Assembly: GCF_008033115.1 (NCBI RefSeq)
Contig: NZ_CP041203.1
Location: 1,674,001 to 1,738,000 of the forward strand
Direction of reading: 5' to 3'
Source: Cellulomonas sp. Y8
Lineage (GTDB): Bacteria > Actinomycetota > Actinomycetes > Actinomycetales > Cellulomonadaceae
Length of the DNA stretch: 64,000 nt
This document shows, one piece after another, positions 1 through 8,330 of this stretch. Numbering within the stretch: the first letter of the stretch is position 1; each line of letters starts with the position of its first letter. The translations under genes and the position numbers were made by a program. The notes beneath the pieces were generated by a model. That model saw nothing but the letters and a program-made list of their open reading frames with translations. It ran no database searches and was not told where the DNA came from.

Positions 1-45
1 CTGATCGCGACCGCCCGAACCGACCCGCCCACGAGAGGACGAAGC

Positions 46-423
46 ATGCTGCTGACCACCACCGTGACGTTCGAGGGCAACCTCGCCGCCGACCCCGAAC
101 GCCGTACCTCAGCCGAGACGCAACGCCCCTACGTCGACCTCGTCGTGCTGGTGAACGAGCCCGGCGAGCAGGTCGACGAGGACGGCAAGTCCACCAGGCC
201 CGAACCCACCCGCCATCGCGTGCGCGTCCCCGGCCCGGCCGCGGAGCACGCCGCCGCGTGCCTGCGGTGCGGCGATCGGGTCGTGGTCACCGGCAGGGTC
301 GTCACCGACAGCTGGACCGACCCTGAGACGCAGCGCAAGCGCACCGCGCCCCGGGTCATCGCCGACGCCATCGGGGTGTCCCTGCGCTTCACCCCGGTGC
401 TCGTCCAGCGGACCACCCGATGA
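46..423 (+). CDS. ssb: Single-stranded DNA-binding protein, plasmid type
   Basis: A 125-residue protein whose N-terminus (TVTFEGNLAADPE) matches strand 1 of the SSB OB-fold, followed by alternating hydrophobic strands and a GDRVVVTGRV strand typical of SSB. It would coat single-stranded DNA during replication or conjugative transfer. It lacks the acidic C-terminal tip of chromosomal SSB (it ends QRTTR) and is shorter, which suggests an accessory version. A GAGAGGA ribosome site lies before the ATG. Its stop overlaps the next start by 4 nt (ATGA), so it heads a coupled four-gene operon. Confidence 0.8.
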   Translation: MLLTTTVTFEGNLAADPERRTSAETQRPYVDLVVLVNEPGEQVDEDGKSTRPEPTRHRVRVPGPAAEHAAACLRCGDRVVVTGRVVTDSWTDPETQRKRTAPRVIADAIGVSLRFTPVLVQRTTR

Positions 424-1322
424 CCGCGCCCACCACGGTCCGCGTACGCCTCACGTCTGCCGGGCGGTGGATCAACGCCTCGATGACCAGGTGGCTGGAC
501 CGGCCGGTATGGCCGACTGGCCTGCGCCGGCGGGATCTGATCGCTCACCGTTCGCGCACGATCGGGCTGAGCACCGTCGGCGCGATGGCGACGTACACCG
601 TTTGGTCAGCGATCGGGCCGGCAACGGTGGCCTACGGTCGCGACCTCGTGAGCGCGCTGATGGTCGCGGGCCCGCGGGCGCAGGACCGGGCGATCGCGAT
701 CGTGATCGGTGTGTGGCTGCTCGCTTGGTGGATCGCCCGAGCGGTCAGGTTGGCGTCCTCGCGGCGGCTGGCCGCACGGATGAGCCCACAGCCTCCGATT
801 GTCACGGTCGGGGCCGCGCGAGCGCGCGGTGTGAGCGCAGTGGACGAGCGGGTCGCCCGGCACGAGGCGGCGCATGCGGTGGTCGCTCATGCGATGGGAG
901 CGACGCTCCTGATGGTGCGCGCGGTGCCGAACGACGAGAGCGCCGGCCGGTGCAGCTGGTCGGCCAAGAGTGAGAAGTGCGCTTCCGACGAGGCGTGGCG
1001 CGAGCTGTGCTCCGCGGTGGCCGGCGCGGTCGAGGTCACCGAGGGCGCTCACGCCTGGCCGGGTTCGCGAGACGACTGGGGCCAGGCAGCGGCGGCAGCC
1101 ATGTTCATCGCGTCGAGCGGTGGACGGCCCGTCGGCTTCGCGGGACCGCTGAGCGTCGATCGCCTGCTCGAGGCGGCGCGCGGGCACGCGGCCGCACTGC
1201 TCGCAGCGAACGCTCCCGCGCTGGACGAGCTCACCGCGGCGCTGGTGGCGCGCGGGACGTTGGACGGCGAGGACGCGGTCGCGATCCTGACGGGCGTGAA
1301 GCCGGCCGCGACGGGGCGGTGA
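420..1322 (+). CDS. Membrane-anchored M41 (FtsH)-like zinc peptidase domain protein
   Basis: 300 residues. Two hydrophobic stretches near residues 55-80 and 93-110 suggest a membrane anchor. They are followed by a HEAAHA motif near residue 148, as in the M41 peptidase domain of FtsH, and an SVAGAVEVTEG-like stretch where M41 carries further zinc-ligand helices. There is no AAA+ domain, so it is not FtsH. Such stand-alone M41-like proteins are found in actinobacterial mobile elements; the substrate is unknown. The start overlaps the SSB stop and the stop overlaps the next start (GTGA), indicating translational coupling. Confidence 0.6.
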   Translation: MTAPTTVRVRLTSAGRWINASMTRWLDRPVWPTGLRRRDLIAHRSRTIGLSTVGAMATYTVWSAIGPATVAYGRDLVSALMVAGPRAQDRAIAIVIGVWLLAWWIARAVRLASSRRLAARMSPQPPIVTVGAARARGVSAVDERVARHEAAHAVVAHAMGATLLMVRAVPNDESAGRCSWSAKSEKCASDEAWRELCSAVAGAVEVTEGAHAWPGSRDDWGQAAAAAMFIASSGGRPVGFAGPLSVDRLLEAARGHAAALLAANAPALDELTAALVARGTLDGEDAVAILTGVKPAATGR

Positions 1323-2152
1323 GGGGCGTGCTGGCCAGCTGCGACGTCAGCGCGTCCGCGGTGGTGTCGGCGGTCCGGCGGCACTTCGGCGCCGAGCGTG
1401 ACGGCCTCGGTCCGGAGTGGGCCGCGCTCGAGGAGTTCACCGGCGGCCCCGGAGGGTGGGGCAGGTCCCGCCGGGCCGACCTGTTCCTGGTGGGGGCGTG
1501 GTCCGGCGCCCCCCGCGGCCACGAGCGGGTGCTCGTGGAGGTGAAGGTCTCGCGCGCGGACCTGACGCACGAGCTCGCCTCCCCGGACAAGCTCGCGGCC
1601 TTCGCCCGGTACGCGCACCGGGTCTACTTCGCGACGCCGGCAGGGCTGGTGCGTGACGAGGACCTGGGCGCGGGGGTGGGGCTCATCGAGGTCACCGCCG
1701 GCCGTGCACAGGTGCGAGTGAAAGCGGCGAGGCGGTCCGACGTCGAGCCACCTCCGGAGGAGTTCATGGTCGAGGCCTTCCGGCGCGCGAGTCGAGCCGA
1801 GGCGCGCATCCGTCAGGCGGACAACGCCGACGCGCCCGCGCGGGTCGCACAGCTCGAGCGAGAGCTGGCGGTGGCGCGGCGCGCGGTCGAGACCTCGCGG
1901 GCCGCCGCGGACCGAGACCGTCAACGGCTCAGTCGGTGGATCGAGGCCGTGGCCTACGCCGGCGGCGTGGCCTGCGTGTGCGGGGCTGCTATGCGACCTC
2001 CACTCGACTTCCGCAGGCACAACCTCCGGCACGCCGACGGTTCGCCGTGCCCCCAGGCGACCTACGGCGACGCCGCGGAGCCGGACATGGTCGCGCTCGC
2101 GCGGCGGTTCGCCGCCCTCGGCACCACACAGAACGCCGAGGCCGCCACATGA
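1319..2152 (+). CDS. MmcB-like / PD-(D/E)XK nuclease domain protein
   Basis: 277 residues from a GTG that overlaps the upstream TGA; a second in-frame GTG at 1328 is possible. The core RADLFLVGAW...VLVEVKVSRADL has the D...ExK spacing of PD-(D/E)XK nucleases, and the following SPDKLAAFARYAHRVYFATP resembles MmcB-family DNA repair proteins. Around residues 155-205 there is an Arg/Glu/Ala-rich coiled-coil stretch, then CVCGAAM and a HNLRH...C motif that may bind zinc. Role in DNA processing is inferred. It overlaps the HNH gene start (ATGA at 2149). Confidence 0.55.
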   Translation: MRGVLASCDVSASAVVSAVRRHFGAERDGLGPEWAALEEFTGGPGGWGRSRRADLFLVGAWSGAPRGHERVLVEVKVSRADLTHELASPDKLAAFARYAHRVYFATPAGLVRDEDLGAGVGLIEVTAGRAQVRVKAARRSDVEPPPEEFMVEAFRRASRAEARIRQADNADAPARVAQLERELAVARRAVETSRAAADRDRQRLSRWIEAVAYAGGVACVCGAAMRPPLDFRRHNLRHADGSPCPQATYGDAAEPDMVALARRFAALGTTQNAEAAT

Positions 2153-2607
2153 CGCTGCCCGCGCCCGCGTACGACCCGGCCGAGCTGTTCGCCGACGCAG
2201 CGGCCCTCGCTGAGCGGGTCCCGGCCTGGGGGTGGGGCCTCCTGGTGCTGGTCGTCCTCGCTCGGGGCCGCCGCGCGCGTTGGCGGCGCCGGGACCCGCA
2301 ACGATGGTTCGACGCCTACCAGCGGGCCGCCGGTCGCGCGCGGGCCGGCGGGCGCTGCGAGTACACCGCCGCGTGGTCCTGGCAGCGCTGCCCGGCTGCG
2401 GCGGAGCAGGCCGACCACTTCCGACCGTGGGCACGCGGAGGAGCGACCGAACCGGAGAACCTGGTCGCCGCGTGCGTGCGGCACAACCAGCCCAAGGGCG
2501 GCCGGATGCCCGCGCTGCTGACCACCGCGGTGATCGCCTGGCGCCGCCGTCGCTACTTCCCGGTCGGCGTCCCTCGCCGACCCGGCGCCTGGTACCGAGG
2601 GCGATGA
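2149..2607 (+). CDS. HNH endonuclease with N-terminal membrane segment
   Basis: 152 residues. An apolar segment (WGWGLLVLVVLA) near residues 26-38 is followed by an HNH nuclease core: C...C spacing in GRCEYTAAWSWQRCP, then ADHFRPWARGGATEPENLVAACVRHNQPKG, which holds the DH, N and HN residues of the fold. The start is the ATG of an ATGA overlap with the nuclease-like gene upstream. It ends a four-gene chain for DNA metabolism. Why an HNH protein would be membrane-anchored is unclear; the start could also lie downstream of the apolar segment. Confidence 0.65.
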   Translation: MTLPAPAYDPAELFADAAALAERVPAWGWGLLVLVVLARGRRARWRRRDPQRWFDAYQRAAGRARAGGRCEYTAAWSWQRCPAAAEQADHFRPWARGGATEPENLVAACVRHNQPKGGRMPALLTTAVIAWRRRRYFPVGVPRRPGAWYRGR

Positions 2608-2704
2608 AGTCGAGGGCCGCTCCGAGTGCACACCCCCAGCCACGCCCCGGCACGGATGAGTGCCGTCTGGTGCCTCCGCGCGTCGGGGTCCGCGGCGTGA
2701 GCGC

Positions 2705-3218
2705 TCAGGTGTGGGCATCCTCGTCGCGCTCGAGCGACTGCCGACAGACAACTTTCAAGTCGGCGATGGCGTCACGCAAGGGCTGGACGACGGACTCGGG
2801 CGGATCTTCGCCCGGGACGCCACCATCGGTGTTGCCCCAGAAGTGGTAGCCGTTCCACGCGCTCACGTACGCGTCCCGGCCGCCTCGACGTCGCCGTCCG
2901 CCAAAAGCCGCATGCGGACGTGATCTCGTCCATCGGAGCCAGAGACAGCGGAGCGCCCGCCGGCCGAGGCGACAGGTTGAACTGATGCTCGCCGTTGAAC
3001 GCCCATACGGCGTGGAGTTTCCGATCCTGATCGATGGCGTGTCCCAGCGCGTCGGCGTACGCACTCAGGCTGTCCTGGCGGACTCGTTCCGCTCGCTCTC
3101 GACGGTAGTTCTGAGCCGCGAGGCGCTCAGCGTGCCTGCGTTCTAGGACAACAGTGACGACAGTCGCAGCGGGGCCAGCGAGTGCTACCAGGACGGTGGC
3201 CGCCAACTCCGGACTCAT
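2705..3218 (-). pseudogene. Broken membrane-associated protein gene (two frame breaks)
   Basis: From ATG 3218 the frame encodes one N-terminal membrane helix (SPELAATVLVALAGPAATVV) followed by a basic helical region (RRHAERLAAQNYRRERAERV) and continues to ITSA near 2918. The expected continuation (RLLADGDVEAA) lies in a second frame, and the C-terminus (AYVSAWNGYHFWGNTDGG to the stop at 2705) in a third. Together they read as one protein of about 170 residues. No family function is recognised. Two small indels near 2885-2920 explain the breaks; sequencing error is possible. Confidence 0.55.
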
Positions 3219-3400
3219 CAGCCAACGTGCCATACGCACGCACACCACGGAGGTCCTGCACGCGAGCGGGGTCTGCGCTATGACTCCGTCGGAAATCGAC
3301 CGTTTCCGGACGATTCGAGATCGCCCACCAGGTTCCGTTCGGAGCTCATGCACCACCCGAGCGTCGCCCCGGTCGGGCCAGCATCCGGACACGAGTCCCC

Positions 3401-3435
3401 GACCTGCGGGCTCGCCTCTGGTGAACCCGCAGGTC
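3401..3435 (-). terminator. Hairpin downstream of the lipoprotein gene
   Basis: Perfect 10-bp stem (GACCTGCGGG / CCCGCAGGTC) with a 15-nt loop, about 50 nt past the stop of the minus-strand lipoprotein gene. There is no T-run, as usual in high-GC actinobacteria. Confidence 0.45.
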
Positions 3436-3485
3436 AGCGCCGGCCGATGCCCGAGAGCAGCACCGGCCGGCGCCAGCGGTCACCG

Positions 3486-4103
3486 CTACTCGGTGAGCTC
3501 GTCGACCTGGGCGGTGCTGAGCTCGGAGAACGGCGTCACATCGGGCGCCACCGCGGCGAAGGTGTCGCCTCCCGTCGAGCGGAAGGTGCCTGCGGAGCCT
3601 CCGAGGATCGCGTAGGCGCCGTCGAAGCTGTCGGTGGCGAACAACAGGTAGCGCTCGCCCTTGGCGAGCATGAACCCGCCTTCCAGCACATAGTCGACGC
3701 CGTCGATCTTGCCGCCGGTCTGGACGATGAGGATCTCCTGGCCCGGAGTGACGGTGCCCTGGTGCACGACGTCGGCTCGGAAGGTGACAGCCGTAGCAGG
3801 CACCCCGTCGGCCTCCTCGAGCGCCGCCTTCTTCTCGGCCTCGGAAAGCCCGAGAAGCGGGTTCTCCTCCGGGGTGTCGCCCTCGAAGCGCGGCGTCAGG
3901 ACGGTCGGCTCGGTCGCCAGGACCTCGCCCTCGACGATCAGCGTCGCCTCCTCGACGAGAGTCGCCTGGTCGTAGACCGGGTAGTCGGCCTGCAGCTGGA
4001 CCGTCGAGCCGGCCGTCGGTTCACCAGGGGACGTGGCACACGCACTCAGCATGAGCGCTACGGCACCGGCCAGCACTGTGAACTTCCGAATCTTCGTGTT
4101 CAT
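3486..4103 (-). CDS. Secreted lipoprotein of unknown function
   Basis: 205 residues with a signal peptide ending in a lipobox (LMLSACAT, Cys near residue 22), so it should be anchored to the outer face of the membrane. The mature part is acidic, with a beta-rich segment (TLIVEGEVLATEP, VTPGQEILIVQTGGKIDGVDY) reminiscent of small actinobacterial proteins of unknown function. It lies 13 nt downstream of the metzincin gene on the same strand, so the two are probably co-transcribed and may act together outside the cell. Confidence 0.6.
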   Translation of the reverse strand: MNTKIRKFTVLAGAVALMLSACATSPGEPTAGSTVQLQADYPVYDQATLVEEATLIVEGEVLATEPTVLTPRFEGDTPEENPLLGLSEAEKKAALEEADGVPATAVTFRADVVHQGTVTPGQEILIVQTGGKIDGVDYVLEGGFMLAKGERYLLFATDSFDGAYAILGGSAGTFRSTGGDTFAAVAPDVTPFSELSTAQVDELTE

Positions 4104-4116
4104 CGCTCCACTCCCC

Positions 4117-4704
4117 TCAGTAGTAGCCGTTGGACTCGTTGACCTCGGCCGTGGTCGGGCTGATCACAGAGTTGCGGTTCCGGCTACCGCTCATCAGCCG
4201 GGTAGGCAGGTTGGTGTGGTCCCCGAGGCGCAGCGCGTGTCCGAACTCGTGAGCGGTCGTGCTCCTGACCACGTTGGCGAAGGCGTAGCCGTTCGCGTTG
4301 ATGTGGCTGTTGAGGTTCGCGCTGTCCAGACGGATTCGGTACTGCGAGCCGGTGATGAGCGGCGAGTACAGGCCGAGCCAGGTGTCACCGTAGGAGCCCA
4401 CCTCCAGCCAGCTCGTGCATCCGCTGAACACCGAGATGTTGCCCGGGAAACTGGCGTGGTTGTTCCACGCGTTGCGCCCGGCGTTGATCGCGCTTAGCCA
4501 CGTGGGGTTGACGCTCGGGTTCTGTACGCAGAACGTCCGACTACTCATACCGCCGCTGTAGTACACCGCGCCAGCGGGCGTCACCGTTGTCACGGCCAGC
4601 GCGACGGCGGTCGCGAGCACGACGCCTACGCGCCGCCCGAGCCGCGGACGTCGGGATGCTGTCGCAGTGCGCGCCCCGCGCGCACCCTCTTCGCCTTCGA
4701 TCAT
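4117..4704 (-). CDS. Secreted metzincin-type zinc metalloprotease
   Basis: 195 residues from ATG 4704, chosen because GAGGGGGCTCAAG precedes it; longer in-frame extensions lack support. A twin-Arg-like basic N-terminus and a hydrophobic segment (VGVVLATAVALAVTTVTPAGA) form a signal peptide. Near the C-terminus HEFGHALRLGDH gives the HExxHxxxxxH zinc site of metzincins (matrixin-like). It is much smaller than most family members, so it may be a minimal catalytic domain. It is followed at once by the lipoprotein gene. Confidence 0.7.
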   Translation of the reverse strand: MIEGEEGARGARTATASRRPRLGRRVGVVLATAVALAVTTVTPAGAVYYSGGMSSRTFCVQNPSVNPTWLSAINAGRNAWNNHASFPGNISVFSGCTSWLEVGSYGDTWLGLYSPLITGSQYRIRLDSANLNSHINANGYAFANVVRSTTAHEFGHALRLGDHTNLPTRLMSGSRNRNSVISPTTAEVNESNGYY

Positions 4705-4911
4705 CTTGAGCCCCCTCGTAGATGAGCGGCCCGCGTCGTCGCGGGCCAACGCCGACGCTAGCGGGACCGGCACCTCGCTGTAGGCGAAACGGGCGAAGCA
4801 ATCCGTCGTCGTAGCGGCAGACCCCCTCCGCCGGTCGCCGTGCAGGACAACGCGCCTTGGATTGTCGGACCACAGCAACGGCGAGCGCGTGTCCGTAGTC
4901 GACCGTTTCCG
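4705..4911. other. Promoter region of the metzincin gene, up to the transposon edge
   Basis: No gene is supported. It carries the upstream region of the minus-strand metzincin gene and ends in the CGTTTCCG direct repeat (4904-4911) that flanks the transposon. Confidence 0.4.
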
Positions 4912-4951
4912 TGTGACTTTCTCCGGTGAGTGGCGGCGGTCTTCAGCCGCT
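4912..4951 (+). repeat. Left terminal inverted repeat of the transposon
   Basis: Starts TGTGACTTTC; pairs with 12269-12308 at about 30 of 40 positions, including the GGCGG block near position 21. Confidence 0.8.
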
Positions 4952-4962
4952 CAGGGGCACGG

Positions 4963-5781
4963 TTAGTTGACTCCGATGACGAGGGTGCTGGCGGCGGCTT
5001 CGACGACGTCGTTGGTGATGGTCTGCAGCTCGTTGATCTTCAGGACGCGTTCGATCTGGGGGAAGAGTCGCTCCAGGAGGCGGAAGTTGCCGCGGGTGAT
5101 GCGGCTGATCGCGGCGATGGTCTGGGCGTCGGTGAAGTCGTCGGGGTTGAGGGTCTTGCCCAGGGAGCGCCAGTGGCGTTGGAGGACGAAGAGCATCTCG
5201 TCGGTGCTCAGGGGCCGGTACTGGTGGGCGAAGCCGACGCGGCTGTAGAACTGGGGGTAGTGGCTGAACTGCTTCTCCAGCCCGGGCATGCCGATGAGGA
5301 TCAGGGCGATCTGGTCGCGGTCGTAGCGGTCCCGTAGGAGCTCGAGCGCGGTGGGGCTCAGGCGTTCGGACTCGTCGACGATGACGAGCTGGACGTAGTT
5401 GGTGGTGCGCCGGGTGCCCCACCGGTCCAAGGGGATGCGGTCGGGGGCTTCGACGTGCTGCTGGATGCAGATGCTGGTGCGCGTGATGATCCGGTCCAGG
5501 TCCTCGCGCAGCAGCCGCGGGGTGGTCAGGACCCCGGGGGTGTACAGGGCGGTGCGGTTCTTGGCCAGCGCGGCGTAGATCTTGGCGTCGTCATCGCAGC
5601 GCGGGCCCCAGTCGGTGAGCAGCTCGTGGGCTTGGTCCCAGTGGGCGTAGCGGCGTGCGGAGACGGTCTTGCCGACCCCGGCCGGCCCGAAGCACAGCCC
5701 GATGGTGCGCCCGCGCCGGACGGAGTCGGCGAACTCGGTGAAGCGGCGGTGCTCCTTGGTGACGATGAAGCGTTCGCTCAC
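4963..5781 (-). CDS. tniB: Transposition ATP-binding protein (TniB/IstB-like AAA+)
   Basis: 272 residues from a GTG that overlaps the transposase stop (GTGA). Walker A GPAGVGKT is at residues 32-39 and a Walker B VIVDESERL near residue 137, followed by a sensor-type GMPGLEKQF stretch, as in TniB/MuB-type regulators of DDE transposases. It would bind target DNA with ATP and direct the transposase. It lies at the very left end of the element, 12 nt inside the inverted-repeat edge, and is translationally coupled to the transposase. Confidence 0.85.
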   Translation of the reverse strand: MSERFIVTKEHRRFTEFADSVRRGRTIGLCFGPAGVGKTVSARRYAHWDQAHELLTDWGPRCDDDAKIYAALAKNRTALYTPGVLTTPRLLREDLDRIITRTSICIQQHVEAPDRIPLDRWGTRRTTNYVQLVIVDESERLSPTALELLRDRYDRDQIALILIGMPGLEKQFSHYPQFYSRVGFAHQYRPLSTDEMLFVLQRHWRSLGKTLNPDDFTDAQTIAAISRITRGNFRLLERLFPQIERVLKINELQTITNDVVEAAASTLVIGVN

Positions 5782-7181
5782 CTGAGGTCCTCCTTGTAGA
5801 CCTTGAGCCGCGCCACGGTCGGCACGCGCGGCGGCACGGGCCTGGCAGGGGCGTCGGGGGTGTGGGCGGCGACGACGGCGATCCGCTCGTTGATGCCTCG
5901 GCGCAGGGCGCGGCGACGGGCGTTGCGGGCGGCCTGGACGTCCTTGAGGCTGATCTGCTTGGCGTGGTGTTCCTGAGCGACGGCGGTGCACAGGAACTGG
6001 TCGTGGTCGAAGACGCGGATCTCGGTGATGTCTCTGGGGTCGTAGCGGATGACCACGGGGCGGCCGACGAAGCCGGCGAGGGTCGGTGAGACGTAGCGCA
6101 TGCCTTGGAAGTGGATGCCGTCGCGGCGCACCGTCCTGGATCGGGCCACGGTCAGCAGCAGCCCGTCCAGCGCCTGGAGGCTGTCGGGAAGGCGTGGCAG
6201 CCAGCCGTCGGCGATCCACGCCGACCGCGGCGAGACGCCGAGCTCGCCGTGGGCGCGGTCGCTGTAGTCCAGGACGAACGCCCCGACGGCGGCGTCGAGG
6301 TCAGCCAAGGACAGGGCTGGCGCGGGCCAGCGCTCCGCGCCGCTGTGGAGGTGTCCGGGCAGGGTGGTGAGCAGCTCGGTGTTGACCGTGCCGAAGAAGC
6401 GCTCGACCTTGCCTCGCCCTTGGGGTCGCGCGACGGCGGAGTGGATCAGGCGGATGTGCAGGTCGACGGCGGTGCGGGCCAGGTGGTCGCTGGTGAAGTC
6501 CGACCCGTGGTCGACGTACAACAGGTCGGGGATGCCGCACATCGGCCACCGGGGGTCGGCCTTGGGCCAGATCGCCTGCCGTAGCGCCAGGGCGGTGTGC
6601 ATCGTTGACGGCGCACCGAAGAAGACCGTGTAGCCGCAGATCGCGCGGGAGCAGTCGTCCATCACGACGGTCAGCCACGGCCGGGCCGGCTTGCCGTCCG
6701 TGCCGACGAGCACGATGTCCAGCAAGGTGTGGTCGGCCTGCCACATCGCGTTGGGGCGGTCGGCCGTCCGCCGCAACGCGAGCTCGTACTTGTCCCGGTA
6801 GGAGCCTGCTCCCTCGAGGGCGAGGGTGACCATGCCGGGGTCCAGGGCGGTGATGATCGACCGGACGACGCCGTAGGACGGGACCGGCCACGCGGTGCCG
6901 GCGCAGACCTTCACCACCGTCCGGTGGATCGCGGCGATCGGTGGGCGGGGCCGGGTCAGCCCGAGCCCTTCGATTAGCGCGATGAGGTCCGCCGGCAGGT
7001 GATGCCCGCCCGCGTCCGCCCGCGGCACTCGGCCCAGGGCCGACAGGCCGCCGGCGCGGTAGCGGGCATGCCAGCGTTCCAGCGTGCGCACTCCCAGGCC
7101 GTGGTGACGGGCCAGCGCGGCGAGCGGGACCTGGTCCTCGACATGCAGCCGCAGGATCCGCCACCGCCCGTCCGCGTCCAC
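5778..7181 (-). CDS. tniA: DDE transposase (TniA-like, rve integrase core)
   Basis: 467 residues. An N-terminal helix-turn-helix (LAALARHHGLGVRTLERWHARY) is followed by an rve catalytic core with D150 (MWQADHTLLD), D224 (YVDHGSDF) and E260 (GKVERFF), giving the D-D-35-E spacing. A Mu-type C-terminal beta domain follows (GIHFQGMRYVSPTLAGFVGRPVVIRYDP). All catalytic residues are present, so it is probably active. It is coupled to tniB downstream, with a resolvase gene 8 nt upstream on the same strand. Confidence 0.9.
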   Translation of the reverse strand: MDADGRWRILRLHVEDQVPLAALARHHGLGVRTLERWHARYRAGGLSALGRVPRADAGGHHLPADLIALIEGLGLTRPRPPIAAIHRTVVKVCAGTAWPVPSYGVVRSIITALDPGMVTLALEGAGSYRDKYELALRRTADRPNAMWQADHTLLDIVLVGTDGKPARPWLTVVMDDCSRAICGYTVFFGAPSTMHTALALRQAIWPKADPRWPMCGIPDLLYVDHGSDFTSDHLARTAVDLHIRLIHSAVARPQGRGKVERFFGTVNTELLTTLPGHLHSGAERWPAPALSLADLDAAVGAFVLDYSDRAHGELGVSPRSAWIADGWLPRLPDSLQALDGLLLTVARSRTVRRDGIHFQGMRYVSPTLAGFVGRPVVIRYDPRDITEIRVFDHDQFLCTAVAQEHHAKQISLKDVQAARNARRRALRRGINERIAVVAAHTPDAPARPVPPRVPTVARLKVYKEDLR

Positions 7182-7188
7182 GGCCGGC

Positions 7189-7788
7189 CTACACGGCGCT
7201 CGTGGCTCGTCGTGACGGGGCCGCCGCGGCGGGCGCGCGGTTCAGGGCCCGGTAGATGGTGGTGCGGGAGACGCCGAGCACCTGCCCGATCTGGGCGACG
7301 GTCATGTCCTTCTGCTCATACATCCGTCGGGCCGCCCGGACCTGGTCCGCGGACAACGCCGACGGCCGCCCACCGCTGCGGCCCCGAGCACGAGCGGCCG
7401 CCAGGCCGGCGTTGGTGCGCTCTCGGATCAGGTCGCGCTCGAACTCGGCCAGTGCCGCGAAGACGTGAAACACCAACCGTCCGCCTGGGGAGGTGGTGTC
7501 GATGGTCTCCTGCAACGACCGGAACCCCACGCCGCGGTCGGCCAGGACCTGCAGCTGGTCGATCAGGTGGCGGATCGACCGGCCGAGCCGGTCCAGCCGC
7601 CACACCACCAGGGTGTCCCCCGGGCGCAGCTGGTCCAGCAGCTTGTCCAGCTCCGGCCGGTGCTGCAGCGACCCGGAGCCGGTGTCGACGAACACCCGGT
7701 AGCACCCGGCCTTGGTCAGCGCATCGACCTGCAGCGACGCGTCCTGATCGGTTGTCGACACGCGCGCGTACCCCAGGAGATGCCCCAC
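7189..7788 (-). CDS. tniR: Serine recombinase (resolvase) of the transposon
   Basis: 199 residues from GTG 7788, giving the usual start before LLGYARVSTTDQ; an in-frame GTG at 7818 adds ten residues. The catalytic Ser lies in YARVST, with VWRLDRLGRS and FHVFAALAEFERDLIRERT of the resolvase core and a C-terminal helix-turn-helix (MTVAQIGQVLGVSRTTIYRAL). It would resolve cointegrates after replicative transposition. The adjacent inverted repeats at 7852-7916 are a candidate res site. Confidence 0.88.
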   Translation of the reverse strand: MGHLLGYARVSTTDQDASLQVDALTKAGCYRVFVDTGSGSLQHRPELDKLLDQLRPGDTLVVWRLDRLGRSIRHLIDQLQVLADRGVGFRSLQETIDTTSPGGRLVFHVFAALAEFERDLIRERTNAGLAAARARGRSGGRPSALSADQVRAARRMYEQKDMTVAQIGQVLGVSRTTIYRALNRAPAAAAPSRRATSAV

Positions 7789-7916
7789 GCGTCGACCGTA
7801 GCGAAACCCGTCCGACACGGGAAGTATCGCGCCGTAGTTTTCGGCACGCAGTTCCGCTACATCAGGCGCCTCGTCGACGACGCGCGCCGCCCGGCCCTCC
7901 GGCGCGTGTAGCGGAA
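7789..7916. promoter_or_regulatory. Candidate res site of the transposon resolvase
   Basis: Upstream of the resolvase a perfect 10-bp inverted repeat, TTCCGCTACA (7852-7861) and TGTAGCGGAA (7907-7916), spans 65 bp, and a related GTAGCGAAAC lies at 7796. Multi-subsite res regions next to the recombinase gene are standard in this class. Exact subsites were not resolved. Confidence 0.45.
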
Positions 7917-7951
7917 TCGTTCGTTTGCGGCACAGGCTGCCGGTTCAGTCA

Positions 7952-7977
7952 GTGCTGTATAGTTCAGCACATGCTGA
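7952..7977 (+). promoter_or_regulatory. Leaderless promoter and nested operator dyads of cmtR
   Basis: A -10 hexamer TATAGT (7958-7963) lies 7 nt before the ATG at 7971, so the transcript is probably leaderless. Two dyads overlap it: GTGCTG-N7-CAGCAC (7952-7970) and TCAGCA-CA-TGCTGA (7964-7977). Autorepression by CmtR is the likely reading. Confidence 0.55.
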
Positions 7978-8330
7978 GCATTGCTACTCGCCTGGACGTG
8001 ATGAACCGGTTGGGCCGGGCAATGGCCGACCCAACACGGTCACGGCTCCTGATGGCGTTGTTGGAGCGGCCCGCCTATCCGGCAGAGCTGGCACGCGACC
8101 TCGGGCTGACGCGCTCGAACGTGTCGAACCATCTGGCTTGCCTGCGCGACTGCGGCATCGTGGTCGCCGAGCCCGAGGGCCGCCAGACACGTTACGAGAT
8201 CGCCGACCCGCACCTGGCACGGGCGCTCAACGCACTGGTCGAGGTCACCCTCGCCGTGAATGAGAACGCTCCCTGCATCGATCCTGCCTGCCCTGTTCCC
8301 GGGTGCGCCAACGCGGAGCCTGACGCGTGA
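7971..8330 (+). CDS. cmtR: Cd(II)/Pb(II)-sensing ArsR-family repressor CmtR
   Basis: 119 residues with a winged helix (LGLTRSNVSNHLACLRDCG). Cys57, Cys61 and Cys102 occupy exactly the positions that bind Cd/Pb in Mycobacterium tuberculosis CmtR, and the protein resembles it closely along its length from my memory of that sequence. The C-terminus has extra cysteines (PACPVPGC). It should repress itself and cadD, dissociating on Cd or Pb. The start at 7971 is set by the leaderless promoter; the stop overlaps the cadD start (GTGA). Confidence 0.88.
   Translation: MLSIATRLDVMNRLGRAMADPTRSRLLMALLERPAYPAELARDLGLTRSNVSNHLACLRDCGIVVAEPEGRQTRYEIADPHLARALNALVEVTLAVNENAPCIDPACPVPGCANAEPDA

Noticed and set aside
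1049..2653. A 534-codon minus-strand frame
   Set aside because: It opposes four coupled genes with recognisable domains; composition is Arg/Pro/Gly-rich shadow.
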